64,000 nt of DNA from Methanobrevibacter millerae (lineage in GTDB: Archaea > Methanobacteriota > Methanobacteria > Methanobacteriales > Methanobacteriaceae): positions 62,001 through 126,000 of the forward strand of contig SUTF01000005.1 in assembly GCA_015063005.1 (NCBI GenBank), in the 5' to 3' direction. The translations under genes and the position numbers were made by a program. Positions 21,706-29,199 of this stretch are shown here, piece by piece. How positions within the stretch are numbered: position 1 is the first letter of the stretch; each line of letters opens with the position of its first letter. A model generated the notes under the pieces. The model was not told where the DNA came from. It did not search any database and saw nothing but the letters and a program-made list of their open reading frames with translations.

Positions 21706-21719
21706 TGTAGTGTAGTGCA
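21706..21719. promoter_or_regulatory. operator-like motif upstream of GNAT relic
   Basis: TGTAGTGTAGTGCA is an imperfect palindrome matching the paired motifs upstream of the ATPase gene (23455-23468 and 23490-23503). It lies about 90 nt before the GNAT pseudogene start. It is probably a relic of the same control element. Confidence 0.4.
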
Positions 21720-21808
21720 TAACTTCGTTTATACTGTTCAAATGCTCTTTGATTATTTTTATATTGGATTTGCATAATACTAAATTATAAAACAAAAGGT
21801 ATGATGCC

Positions 21809-22102
21809 ATGAATATAGAATATATTAAGAACCATTACTATTTTGAAACATTGATTGAAGAACATGATTTAACAAAGTTTTCTTGTTATTCTGGGATTTA
21901 AATGATTTTTTAAAGAATGATGCATTAAATCAACAAAAGAAAAACTAAATTTAACTAAGCTCTGTGTTTGTGATGATATGATTTGAAAATTTAAAAAAGA
22001 TGATAAAATTTTCGAAAATATAGATTTTATCAAAATGTTGATCCTGAAAGAACATTTTTATTATATTTGGATATTAAAAATTTATATTGGATGATAAATT
22101 AA
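21809..22102 (+). pseudogene. decayed GNAT-family N-acetyltransferase
   Basis: The ATG at 21809 opens a frame typical of small GNAT acetyltransferases (IEEHDLTKFSCYSG), which stops at TAA 21900 through loss of one base. Restoring it gives DLNDFLKNDALNQQK, and restoring another gives EKLNLTKLCVCDDMI. The central acetyl-CoA-binding part is missing, and a C-terminal-like tail (VDPERTFLLYLDIKNLY) follows before a stop at 22100-22102. The gene therefore has at least two frameshifts and an internal deletion. This GNAT type often acts as a toxin in toxin-antitoxin pairs, but no antitoxin remains here. The family call rests on remembered motif order and is moderately sure. The relic occupies the same slot in duplication copy 1 that the ATPase gene occupies in copy 2. 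Confidence 0.6.
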
Positions 22103-22197
22103 AATATAACGTTTCGTTGTGTTTTAATTCTATTTGCTAATTCTTTTTGTTTCTCCGTCGGGGGTTCATTCATTTTTTTTAATATATTTAAAGCATC

Positions 22198-22321
22198 TTC
22201 CGTATAATGTTGGTGTTTTTTTCTATTGGTATGGCTATGGTTATCACTTTAATATATAAAGAGGAGGATAATTAGCTATGTGGAAGGATAGCTAATTAAA
22301 TACTTCTTTGAATTTGTCTTT
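22198..22321. repeat. 124-bp perfect repeat, copy 1
   Basis: These 124 bases are identical to 25113-25236. The block covers the dnaJ 3' flank, a hairpin that overlaps the dnaJ stop, and the last 30 nt of dnaJ coding sequence. Sequence on both sides is diverged (about one difference per six bases in the adjoining dnaJ part), so the identity has a sharp edge at 22322. Confidence 0.9.
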
Positions 22322-23118
22322 CAGGCCTTTTTCAACGTGGGTAATTTCTTCGCCACTGACTTCGGCAAATTCGGTTATAGTATTTTACCAAATTATTGTG
22401 CGGGATTTGGTAAAAATTCTTGGGCTATTACACATTTAGTAGTGTAAGGATTACCAAGCTATCTCCGGATTACTTTCCGGTTTGTTAATATTATTAACAA
22501 TTATACTTAGGCAATATATAATATAAGTAATTTTTTAATTGATATAAATCATATTACTTTATATAATTTGTTTTTTTCAGAGCAATTTTTCAATGTGAAA
22601 ACAATTTCAATAAAAATCATTTATCAAAAAAATTAAGTAAATAACTATAATAATTCTTTTTGTTTTGAATTTAATTTTTTAGGAACAACTACCGTCACGG
22701 TAACATAGAGGTTTCCCCTTGCGGAATGTCTGACTGAGTTCATTCCTTGGCCTCTCAATTTGAATACTGTTTCCGCTTTGAGTTCCTGGAGTAACTTTAA
22801 ACTCGACTTCCTGCCTTCAATTGTAGGGATACTTATTACATCTCATAATGCAGCTTGTGGGAAGCTTATTTGCTGTTCATAGTATAGGTGGTCTCCTTCA
22901 AGGCCTGCAGCATCTCCACAGTTACCTTCACCTGATACTCTTAAGTGATTTCCTTCATCTACACCTTCAGGAATTTCGAGTTTGATTGTTTTGGTTTTTC
23001 TTACATTTCCTTTTCCATGACACTTGTCACAAGGATTTGTAATGAGCTTTCCTGTTCCGCCACATTCACGGCATGGTCTTATATTCACCATCTGGCCTAA
23101 AAAGGTGTTGCTGACTTC
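22292..23118 (-). pseudogene. truncated dnaJ relic
   Basis: This matches codons from about 178 to the stop of the intact dnaJ at 25207-26349. It includes part of the zinc-finger region ([16 protein letters not shown]) and the C-terminal domains. It cannot make DnaJ. The J domain is absent, a 270-bp insertion interrupts it at 22378-22647, and a stop replaces Gly in the QAALGD segment near 22840. An extra T near 22770 shifts the frame. A 54-bp in-frame deletion has also removed the codons equivalent to 25535-25588, exactly between two TCTCCTTCA direct repeats. The 5' end is fused at 23116-23118 to an adhesin fragment on the opposite strand. A 249-nt open stretch (22843-23091) survives but looks like residue, not a gene. 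Confidence 0.9.
22378..22647. mobile_element. MITE-like 270-bp insertion with TA target duplication
   Basis: Aligning the dnaJ relic with intact dnaJ isolates exactly 270 extra bases. Removing them and one TA restores GGTTAATAATTC, matching the intact CAGTTAATAATTC. The element starts TAGTATTTTACC and ends with the complement of TAGTTATTTAC, so it has imperfect terminal inverted repeats, and TA lies on both sides (22376-22377, 22648-22649). It has no coding capacity. Internally it has an 11-nt perfect inverted repeat (22383-22393 with 22405-22415) and a second hairpin near 22428-22447. TA duplication with short TIRs is typical of MITEs moved by Tc1/mariner-like (IS630) transposases; no transposase gene lies in this window. 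Confidence 0.75.
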
Positions 23119-23244
23119 TACAACCGTACCACTGATTCTAATGGTGTTGAAAAATTAAACATTAACTTACAACCTGGCGAATACATAATTCCTTCTGTTT
23201 ATGATGCGGCTGCAATCTCAAACAGAGTAACTGTAACTGCTTAG
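23116..23244 (+). pseudogene. adhesin 3'-end fragment fused to dnaJ relic
   Basis: This fragment encodes the last ~43 residues of an adhesin C-terminal module (NRTTDSNGV, NINLQPGEYIIPS, ISNRVTVTA, stop TAG at 23242) and closely matches 21368-21496. It has no start. Its 5' end joins the dnaJ relic at a shared TTC (23116-23118). It is followed by a copy of the adhesin terminator. It reads as the beginning of the second unit of a tandem duplication. Confidence 0.88.
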
Positions 23245-23507
23245 GAAAGAGAAGTTTCAAACAACTTCTCGCTTTTTTTATTTTTTTCATGTAGATTACA
23301 TAATTCAAGTTTACTTTTTTTCAACTAACAATTAATTATTATAAAGAATCAATTAATTATTGCTATGGATTACTAACTGATTCATTGTTTTATCGTATGA
23401 CTTTTTAATTTAAATGCATTAAAATGTTAGATGATTTTTTCAATAATAGTATATTGTAGTTCACTACATAGTTAATTTATAAATAGTATTGTAGTGTACT
23501 GCATAAT
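23245..23507 (+). repeat. adhesin 3' flank, copy 2 of duplicated segment
   Basis: This is a diverged copy of 21497-21722, including a terminator hairpin at 23249-23256/23263-23270 (loop 23257-23262) followed by T7. Similarity continues to the TGTAGT..CTGCATA palindromes just before the ATPase gene, then ends. Confidence 0.75.
23455..23503. promoter_or_regulatory. paired palindromic operator sites before the ATPase gene
   Basis: Two palindromes lie 35 bp apart start to start: TGTAGTTCACTACA (23455-23468) and TGTAGTGTACTGCA (23490-23503). A TATA-like string (ATTTATAAAATATAAA, about 23508-23523) follows, just before the ATPase start at 23540. Both sites sit upstream of the TATA. A related site precedes the GNAT relic at 21706. 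The regulator is unknown. Confidence 0.5.
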
Positions 23508-23539
23508 ATTTATAAAATATAAATGTTAAATATAAAATA

Positions 23540-24982
23540 ATGACATCAAAAACGAAGTTAATAAATTATATTCATGCAAAACAAAGGGAAACACCAATAT
23601 TGGTAAAAAATCATTTGAAAGATATTGATTATTCTCGTTTGAAGTTCAACGAGTTTAAAAATCATATTGATAATTTTATAGTTGCTAATAGTGAATATTA
23701 CAATCGTTTTTTCATGATGTCTGGTTTAAGAGGTGTTGGCAAGACAACTGTTCTCTATCAGTTATATGAGTATCTCACCAAAGAAAAAAATGTTTCAAAG
23801 TCAGATATATTTTATCTTGACGTGCATGATTTGAAAACTTCCTATGATGTTCCAATTAAGGATATCGTTGATTTGTATCTGGAGGATATTCATGGTACCA
23901 CTGCTGTAAATTTAAACAAAAAGATTTTCCTGTTCGTTGATGAAGCTCAATTGGATATTGGTTGGGCAAATTATGCCAAACTATTATTTGATAAAACATT
24001 TAACATATTCATGATTTTTACCGGTTCATCCGCCCTTAATTTGGAGATTAACGCTGATGCATCAAGAAGAATTATGAAAGAGCAGCTGTTTCCATGTAAT
24101 TTTTCAGAATATCTGATTTTTAACTATGGTCTTAATTTAACAAAAAATAATTTTATGGATATTCTATTGAAAAGGGATGAAAGCAATATTGAAAAAGCAA
24201 TCGAATGTGAAAGTTTAATTAAAAAGGATTTGCTGGAATTAAATAATGATCCTGAAATTATATTGAAGAAATTTCTGCACTACGGAGCATTTCCATTTTC
24301 CTTTAAAATGACAGAAGTGGACACCCATCGTTTAACCAATGATTTGATAGAAAGGATTGTTCAGGAGGATTTAAGATATTTCGCATCATTCAATAAGGTT
24401 TCTAATGAAAGTATCTTGAGGCTGATTTCATATCTTTCAACCAAAAAACCCGGTAGTACATCCAATTCTGCATTAGCTCAAAGTCTTAATTTGAATATAC
24501 GTACAGTTAATAATATTTTGGATGCTTTAGAAAAATCCCAACTGATTTTTAGCATCAATGCATATGGATCTGCAGGCAAAATTCTCAATAAACCTAAGCA
24601 GCATTTCTTTTTGACACCATGCCTTAAATCTGCTATTAACTATCGTGTAGGTAGATATGATTTAAATCATGAGAAATGTTATGCTGTACTTGCTGAAAAT
24701 ATGGTCGCATCTACCTTAAAGAGATTTGCCGATGAATCTTTCAATTCATTAGGCATATTCTATGATGCTAATAAGAAAGGAGTTGATTTCATAGTGAAAA
24801 TATTTGATGATATAGTCCCAATTGAGGTAGGAGTCGGCAAAAAAACCAAAAGTCAGCTAACAAGGGCAAAAAACAGATATAGTGCAGATTATGGAGTATT
24901 GGTTTCAAATAGAACTTCCACTATAGAATTTAAGGATGATATTTTATATATTCCGCTGATTTCATTTTCATTAATTGGATAA
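23540..24982 (+). CDS. AAA-type ATPase with C-terminal nuclease-like domain
   Basis: This 480-residue protein resembles the archaeal/bacterial AAA_14/DUF4143-type ATPases. It has Walker A GLRGVGKTT (about residues 64-72), Walker B IFLFVDEAQ (about 130-140), and sensor-like IFTGSSAL. A winged-helix-like segment lies at about 300-345 (SALAQSLNLNIRTVNNILDAL). The C-terminal domain shows a PD-(D/E)XK-like pattern, GVDFIV followed by IPIEVGVGKK (about 415-435). No signal peptide or membrane segment is visible. No ribosome-binding site precedes the ATG, and the nearby TATA fits a short or absent leader. Such ATPases are common in archaeal accessory regions and are of unknown function; roles in mobile DNA or defence have been suggested but are not shown here. 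It is the cargo of duplication copy 2. Confidence 0.75.
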   Translation: MTSKTKLINYIHAKQRETPILVKNHLKDIDYSRLKFNEFKNHIDNFIVANSEYYNRFFMMSGLRGVGKTTVLYQLYEYLTKEKNVSKSDIFYLDVHDLKTSYDVPIKDIVDLYLEDIHGTTAVNLNKKIFLFVDEAQLDIGWANYAKLLFDKTFNIFMIFTGSSALNLEINADASRRIMKEQLFPCNFSEYLIFNYGLNLTKNNFMDILLKRDESNIEKAIECESLIKKDLLELNNDPEIILKKFLHYGAFPFSFKMTEVDTHRLTNDLIERIVQEDLRYFASFNKVSNESILRLISYLSTKKPGSTSNSALAQSLNLNIRTVNNILDALEKSQLIFSINAYGSAGKILNKPKQHFFLTPCLKSAINYRVGRYDLNHEKCYAVLAENMVASTLKRFADESFNSLGIFYDANKKGVDFIVKIFDDIVPIEVGVGKKTKSQLTRAKNRYSADYGVLVSNRTSTIEFKDDILYIPLISFSLIG

Positions 24983-25112
24983 ATAGAATTGGTTGATAAT
25001 AAAGTGATGTAATTTAAAAAGGAGCATTTCTTTGTGAAAAGATTTTTCAATATATTTTTCTTCTTTTTTGGTTAATTCTTTGTCTAAAGAATTTTAAAAG
25101 CCTATAGCTTCT

Positions 25113-25236
25113 TTCCGTATAATGTTGGTGTTTTTTTCTATTGGTATGGCTATGGTTATCACTTTAATATATAAAGAGGAGGATAATTAGCTATGTGGAA
25201 GGATAGCTAATTAAATACTTCTTTGAATTTGTCTTT
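25113..25236. repeat. 124-bp perfect repeat, copy 2
   Basis: Identical to 22198-22321. It spans the 94 nt downstream of dnaJ plus the last 30 nt of dnaJ (codons and stop). A TATA-like string (TTTAATATATAAAG), a purine-rich AGGAGG and an 11-bp hairpin all lie inside the block. Confidence 0.9.
25184..25213 (-). terminator. hairpin overlapping the dnaJ stop codon
   Basis: An 11-bp perfect inverted repeat (TAATTAGCTAT at 25184-25194 with ATAGCTAATTA at 25203-25213) has an 8-nt loop. The dnaJ stop lies within the stem. The downstream tract on the - strand (CTCCTCTTTATAT) is only weakly T-rich, so the terminator role is plausible but not firm. Confidence 0.45.
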
Positions 25237-26349
25237 TAAGCCTTTTTCGACATGCTTTATCTCTTCGCCGCTGACTTCGGCAAATTCAGTTAATAATTCT
25301 TTTTGTTTTGAATTTAATTTTTTAGGAACAACAACGGTCACGGTAACATAGAGGTTTCCTCTAGCGGAATGTCTGACTGAATTCATTCCTTGTCCTCTCA
25401 ATTTAAACACTGTTCCGCTTTGTGTTCCTGGAGTAATCTTGAACTCTACTTCCTTGCCTTCGATTGTAGGTATGCTTATGATATCCCCTAATGCTGCCTG
25501 TGGGAAACTTATTTGCTGTTCATAATATAAGTGGTCTCCTTCACGTTCGAAGAGCTTGTTTTTCTTGATGTAAACAGAAACAATTAAATCTCCTTCAAGG
25601 CCTTCCGCTTCTCCGCAGTTACCTTCGCCGGATACTCTTAAGTGATTTCCTTCATCTACACCTTCAGGAATTTCGAGTTTGATTGTTTTGGTTTTTCTTA
25701 CATTTCCTTTTCCATGACACTTGTCACAAGGATCTGTAATGAGCTTTCCTGTTCCGCCACATTCACGGCATGGTCTTACATTCACCATCTGGCCTAAAAA
25801 GGTATTGCTGACTTCCTTGATTTGACCGGTTCCGTTACATTTCGGACAGGTTTTAGGGTCATGACCTGGCTTTGATTTTGAACCGTTACATGTTGGACAA
25901 AGTTCACTTCTAGTGACTTTAATTTCTTTTTCACAACCGTTGAATGCTTCTTCAAGGGTGATTTGGACATCCGTGTAAATATCTGATCCTCTTTGCGGAC
26001 CACTTCTTCCTCTTGAACGTGAACCTCCGCCAAAACCGAATAAATCGAAGATATTACCAATATCAAAGCCTTGGAAAATATCATCAAAGTTTACATTCTG
26101 GTAGAAGTCTTCAGCTGTAAATCCTTCCATACCTGCATGACCGAACTGATCATACCTTTGACGTTTCTCATCGTCTGAAAGTACTGCGTAAGCTTCACTT
26201 ATTTCCTTGAATTTTTCTTCGGAGCCTTCTTCCTCACTTACGTCTGGGTGGTATTTCATAGCCAGTTTACGATAAGCCTTTTTGATTTCCTTTTCGTCAG
26301 CAGTCTTGTCTACTCCAAGGACTTCATAGTAATCTCTCTTGTCTGCCAT
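25207..26349 (-). CDS. dnaJ: chaperone protein DnaJ (Hsp40)
   Basis: This is a full-length 380-residue type I DnaJ, the cochaperone that delivers unfolded clients to DnaK and stimulates its ATPase in the cytoplasm. The J domain occupies residues 1-70 with HPD at 34-36. A Gly/Phe-rich linker follows (about 85-120, [13 protein letters not shown]). Four zinc-binding repeats lie at about 150-225 ([32 protein letters not shown]), then two C-terminal substrate-binding domains. The start is the ATG after GGTGAATAA. It is the last gene of the grpE-dnaK-dnaJ cluster and is separated from dnaK by a hairpin. Its 3' half exists as a pseudogene at 22292-23118. Confidence 0.97.
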   Translation of the reverse strand: MADKRDYYEVLGVDKTADEKEIKKAYRKLAMKYHPDVSEEEGSEEKFKEISEAYAVLSDDEKRQRYDQFGHAGMEGFTAEDFYQNVNFDDIFQGFDIGNIFDLFGFGGGSRSRGRSGPQRGSDIYTDVQITLEEAFNGCEKEIKVTRSELCPTCNGSKSKPGHDPKTCPKCNGTGQIKEVSNTFLGQMVNVRPCRECGGTGKLITDPCDKCHGKGNVRKTKTIKLEIPEGVDEGNHLRVSGEGNCGEAEGLEGDLIVSVYIKKNKLFEREGDHLYYEQQISFPQAALGDIISIPTIEGKEVEFKITPGTQSGTVFKLRGQGMNSVRHSARGNLYVTVTVVVPKKLNSKQKELLTEFAEVSGEEIKHVEKGLKDKFKEVFN

Positions 26350-26392
26350 TTATTCACCTTAAATTTTGATTAAAAAAATTAGATAAAAAATA

Positions 26393-26464
26393 AAATGTTT
26401 CATCTCGTGTTAGTTTATTTTTTTGATTCTGATTCTGATTACCTACACTTGAGATAAAACATTT
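26393..26464 (-). promoter_or_regulatory. long hairpin between dnaK and dnaJ
   Basis: Arms 26393-26406 and 26451-26464 pair over 14 positions. The only non-Watson-Crick position is a C.A mismatch if read on the + strand but a U.G pair in the - strand transcript, which supports an RNA structure in the dnaK-dnaJ direction. The loop holds three GATTCT/AGAATC repeats. The - strand continues into TATTTTTTATC, so it could be a terminator, a partial attenuator or a processing site that lowers dnaJ relative to dnaK. Confidence 0.5.
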
Positions 26465-26474
26465 ATTCATAAAT

Positions 26475-28358
26475 CTAATCATCTTTTACTTTGTAGTCTG
26501 CATCGATTGTGTCATCGTCGTCATTTGGTGCATCTTGAGCTCCAGCGTTTGGATCTTGGCCAGCAGCTTGCTGAGCTTGTGCTTCAGCTTGAGCTTGTTG
26601 GTAGATTTTAGCACCAATCTCTTGGACTACTTTTTCTAATTCTTCGGTTTTTGATTTGATAGCTTCGATATCGTCTCCAGCTATGAGTTCTCTTAACTCA
26701 CCAACTAATTTTTCAACATTGGATTTTTCATCTTCGGATACTTTGTCTCCAAGTTCATCTAATGTTTTTTCAGATGTGTAAATTAATGAGTCTGCATTGT
26801 TTCTGATTTCAATTTCTTCTTGTTTTTTCTTATCTGCTTCAGCATTCATTTCTGCTTCTTTGATTTTTTGCTCGATTTCTTCATCAGATAATTTGGTTGA
26901 AGAAGTAATTGTAATAGCTTGCTCTTTACCGGTTCCTTTGTCTTTTGCGGTAACGTTGATAATACCATTTGCATCAATATCGAATGTCACTTCGATTTGA
27001 GGAACGCCTCTTGGTGCAGGTGGAATTCCGACTAATTGGAAACGTCCGAGTGAAGTGTTGTCAGCAGCCATTCTTCTTTCACCTTGAAGTACGTTGATGT
27101 CTACGGAAGGTTGGTTGTCTGCTGCAGTTGAAAAGATTTGGCTTTTCTTGGTTGGGATTGTTGTGTTTCTTTCAATCAATGTGGTTGATACTCCACCGAG
27201 AGTTTCAATACCTAAGGATAATGGGGTTACGTCTAAGAGAACTAAATCTTTGATTTCTCCAGCTAATACTCCTCCTTGGATGGATGCTCCCATGGATACA
27301 CATTCCATTGGGTCAATTCCTCTTTCAACTGGTTTTCCGATGAATTTTTCAACATAAGATTGTACACATGGCATTCTGGTAGGTCCACCCACTAAGATGA
27401 TTTTATCGATTTCGCTTTTGCTCATTTTAGCATCATCTAATGCTTGTTGCATTGGTTTACCTGATTTTTGGATGATTCCATCTACTAACTCTTCTAATTT
27501 TGCTCTGGTTAAGCTTTCGATTAAGTTTTTAGGAGTTCCATCAGATCCCATTGCGATGAATGGCAAGTTAACTTCAGTAGTTAATGTAGTGGACAATTCG
27601 ATTTTTGCTTTTTCCGCAGCTTCTCTTAATCTTTGTACTGCTTGATCGTTGTCTCTTAAGTCAATTCCTTCTTTTGCTTTGAATTCATCAGCTAAGTAGT
27701 TGAGTAATACGTTATCCATATCGGTACCACCGAGTTGGGTGTCTCCGCTGGTGGATTTTACTTCAAATACACCGCCACCGAATTCCATGATGGTTACGTC
27801 TAAGGTACCTCCACCTAAATCGTATACCATAATGTTGATGTCGTCGTCATCCTGTTTGTCGAGTCCGTAAGCGAGGCTTGCTGCAGTAGGTTCGTTAACA
27901 AGTCTTACAACATCTAATCCTGCAATTGTACCTGCGTCTTTGGTTGCAGTCCTTTGGTTGTCGTCAAAGTAAGCCGGTACGGTAATAACAGCTTTTTCAA
28001 TAGGTTCGCCTAAGAAAGTTTCAGCGTCCTTTTTGATTTTTTGCAAGATGAATGCTGAGATTTCTTGTGGGGAGTACTGTTTTCCGTTTGCAGTAACTTT
28101 TTTGTCGGTACCCATCAATCTTTTGATTGCACTGATAGTGTTTTCAGGGTTGGTTACTGCTTGTCTTCTTGCTGGTTCACCAACTAACATTTGTCCGTCT
28201 TCAGTAAATGCAACATAACTTGGGAAGGATTTACCGTATTGACTTGCTCCTTCTGCTGAAGGAATAGTGGTTGGTTTTCCTCCTACAAGCACTGATGCTG
28301 CGGAGTTACTTGTTCCTAAGTCGATTCCAATGATTTTTTCTTTTTTAGTATCTGACAT
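26475..28358 (-). CDS. dnaK: chaperone protein DnaK (Hsp70)
   Basis: This is a 627-residue Hsp70 ATPase that binds hydrophobic segments of unfolded proteins. I use the ATG at 28358 ([19 protein letters not shown]), preceded by GGTGATATTT. An upstream in-frame ATG at 28424 would add 22 residues unlike the family and overlap grpE. Visible motifs are phosphate-1 [10 protein letters not shown] (about 9-18), phosphate-2 [13 protein letters not shown] (about 180), adenosine motif [10 protein letters not shown] (about 320), the interdomain linker [14 protein letters not shown] (about 370) and the substrate-binding domain. It ends in an acidic tail ([15 protein letters not shown]). Many archaea lack Hsp70; methanogens that have it probably acquired it from bacteria. 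Confidence 0.97.
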   Translation of the reverse strand: MSDTKKEKIIGIDLGTSNSAASVLVGGKPTTIPSAEGASQYGKSFPSYVAFTEDGQMLVGEPARRQAVTNPENTISAIKRLMGTDKKVTANGKQYSPQEISAFILQKIKKDAETFLGEPIEKAVITVPAYFDDNQRTATKDAGTIAGLDVVRLVNEPTAASLAYGLDKQDDDDINIMVYDLGGGTLDVTIMEFGGGVFEVKSTSGDTQLGGTDMDNVLLNYLADEFKAKEGIDLRDNDQAVQRLREAAEKAKIELSTTLTTEVNLPFIAMGSDGTPKNLIESLTRAKLEELVDGIIQKSGKPMQQALDDAKMSKSEIDKIILVGGPTRMPCVQSYVEKFIGKPVERGIDPMECVSMGASIQGGVLAGEIKDLVLLDVTPLSLGIETLGGVSTTLIERNTTIPTKKSQIFSTAADNQPSVDINVLQGERRMAADNTSLGRFQLVGIPPAPRGVPQIEVTFDIDANGIINVTAKDKGTGKEQAITITSSTKLSDEEIEQKIKEAEMNAEADKKKQEEIEIRNNADSLIYTSEKTLDELGDKVSEDEKSNVEKLVGELRELIAGDDIEAIKSKTEELEKVVQEIGAKIYQQAQAEAQAQQAAGQDPNAGAQDAPNDDDDTIDADYKVKDD

Positions 28359-28407
28359 AAATATCACCAAATTTTTTTTTTTAATTGAATAATTTATATA
28401 AACATGA

Positions 28408-28959
28408 TTATTTTTTACAAACAATTACTTTTGAGTATTTAAGGACTTTGTCCTTGTAGGTATAACCTTTCATTAATTCTTCTATAATATATCCATTTTC
28501 AACATCTTCACTTTCCTGAACCATCAATGCTTCATGTTTGTTCAAGTCGAACTTTTCTCCTTTTGCAGGAATTTCTTCCACACCTTCTTTAGTGAGGACA
28601 TCTGAAAATTTATTGTATATTAATTCCACACCTTCTCTAAAATCCTTATCATTTTCAATTGTAAGGGATCTTTGCAGGTCTTCGTAACAATCGAGGAATT
28701 CTTTGATAAGGTCTTCATTTGCAAACTTCACGATTTCAACATTTCTTTTGTCGGTTATTTTTTTGAAATTTTCAAAGTCTGCCTGAAGTCTTTGAGATAG
28801 TGAAACATATTCTTGAGTTTCGGCTTCTTGCTTTTCAAGATCTTCTTTCAGTGAAGATATTTCTTCATCTTTGGAAGCAAGCTCCTCAAGTAGTTCATCA
28901 TATTGTTCTTGAAGATCTTTTGTTTCTTTACTTTCTTCTTTTTCTTTCTTCTTTGCCAT
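28408..28959 (-). CDS. grpE: nucleotide exchange factor GrpE
   Basis: This 183-residue protein releases ADP from DnaK. A charged, coiled-coil N-terminal half (about 10-85, with regularly spaced Glu/Lys/Leu) leads into the GrpE head domain ([41 protein letters not shown]). The C-terminal beta domain ends near [15 protein letters not shown]. The ATG is preceded by AAAGGGTGAGTGA, a good ribosome-binding site. It is first in the grpE-dnaK-dnaJ cluster, 49 nt before dnaK. Its promoter region is shared with the divergent regulator at 29200. A TATA-like element on the - strand lies at about 29027-29037. Confidence 0.95.
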   Translation of the reverse strand: MAKKKEKEESKETKDLQEQYDELLEELASKDEEISSLKEDLEKQEAETQEYVSLSQRLQADFENFKKITDKRNVEIVKFANEDLIKEFLDCYEDLQRSLTIENDKDFREGVELIYNKFSDVLTKEGVEEIPAKGEKFDLNKHEALMVQESEDVENGYIIEELMKGYTYKDKVLKYSKVIVCKK

Positions 28960-29011
28960 TCACTCACCCTTTCACTTTTAAAAAACTCTTTGTAATAACC
29001 CCCAGCAGAGA

Positions 29012-29028
29012 ATAACTATTTTTGAACT
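29012..29028. promoter_or_regulatory. possible third operator near grpE promoter
   Basis: ATAACTATTTTTGAACT resembles, with one inserted base, the reverse complement of the two exact AGTAACAAAAAGTTAT sites at 29122 and 29157. It sits immediately downstream of the grpE TATA-like element, where a bound repressor would block initiation. The match is imperfect and could be chance in AT-rich DNA. Confidence 0.35.
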
Positions 29029-29031
29029 TAA

Positions 29032-29119
29032 AATATTTGGTTTTAAGGAATTTATGGACATATAGGAAAATGGTTCATCTTTCAAGAGTTATTACTCCGA
29101 GTTTTCGAAACCAAATATT
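29032..29119. promoter_or_regulatory. divergent BRE/TATA-like arms in the grpE/regulator intergenic region
   Basis: AATATTTGGTTT (29032-29043) and AAACCAAATATT (29108-29119) form a perfect 12-bp inverted pair. In each outward direction the arm reads as a BRE plus TATA-like string (AAACCAAATATT), one facing grpE and one facing the regulator. The symmetry suggests two promoters that share factor-binding sequences. Confidence 0.45.
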
Positions 29120-29121
29120 AA

Positions 29122-29172
29122 AGTAACAAAAAGTTATCTTTCTCCTACATTATTATAGTAACAAAAAGTTAT
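29122..29172. promoter_or_regulatory. two exact AGTAACAAAAAGTTAT operators
   Basis: AGTAACAAAAAGTTAT occurs at 29122-29137 and 29157-29172, 35 bp apart. Each is internally symmetric (TAAC/GTTA around A5). The second runs into TTATATAAAG (29170-29179), a TATA box 26 nt before the ATG of the regulator, so that transcript is probably leaderless and autoregulated. The placement fits the divergent winged-helix protein as the binding factor. Confidence 0.6.
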
Positions 29173-29199
29173 ATAAAGGTTTCGATATAATGTATAATC

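Larger units (their letters stand above)
21497..21722 (+). repeat. adhesin 3' flank, copy 1 of duplicated segment
   Basis: The sequence after the adhesin stop (terminator, then CATGTAGAT.ACATAAT, CAACTGACAATTAATTATTATAAA, and on to TGTAGTGTAGTGCATA) recurs in diverged form at 23245-23507. The two stretches are alignable over about 230-260 nt, with scattered substitutions and small indels. This marks the left boundary of the tandem duplication. Confidence 0.75.

Noticed and set aside
22275..22292. AGGAGG followed by a five-codon frame (MWKDS) in the 124-bp repeat
   Set aside because: The ATG lies in a hairpin that overlaps the dnaJ end; a five-residue peptide has no other support. The same holds at the second copy near 25190.
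22843..23091. Short - strand open frame of 82 codons resembling part of DnaJ
   Set aside because: It is the least damaged piece of the truncated dnaJ relic, with no J domain, an internal deletion and flanking stops; it is not an independent gene.
28359..28424. Upstream ATG extending DnaK by 22 residues
   Set aside because: The extension overlaps grpE, lacks a ribosome-binding site and is unlike any Hsp70 N terminus; the ATG at 28358 has GGTGA at the right distance.
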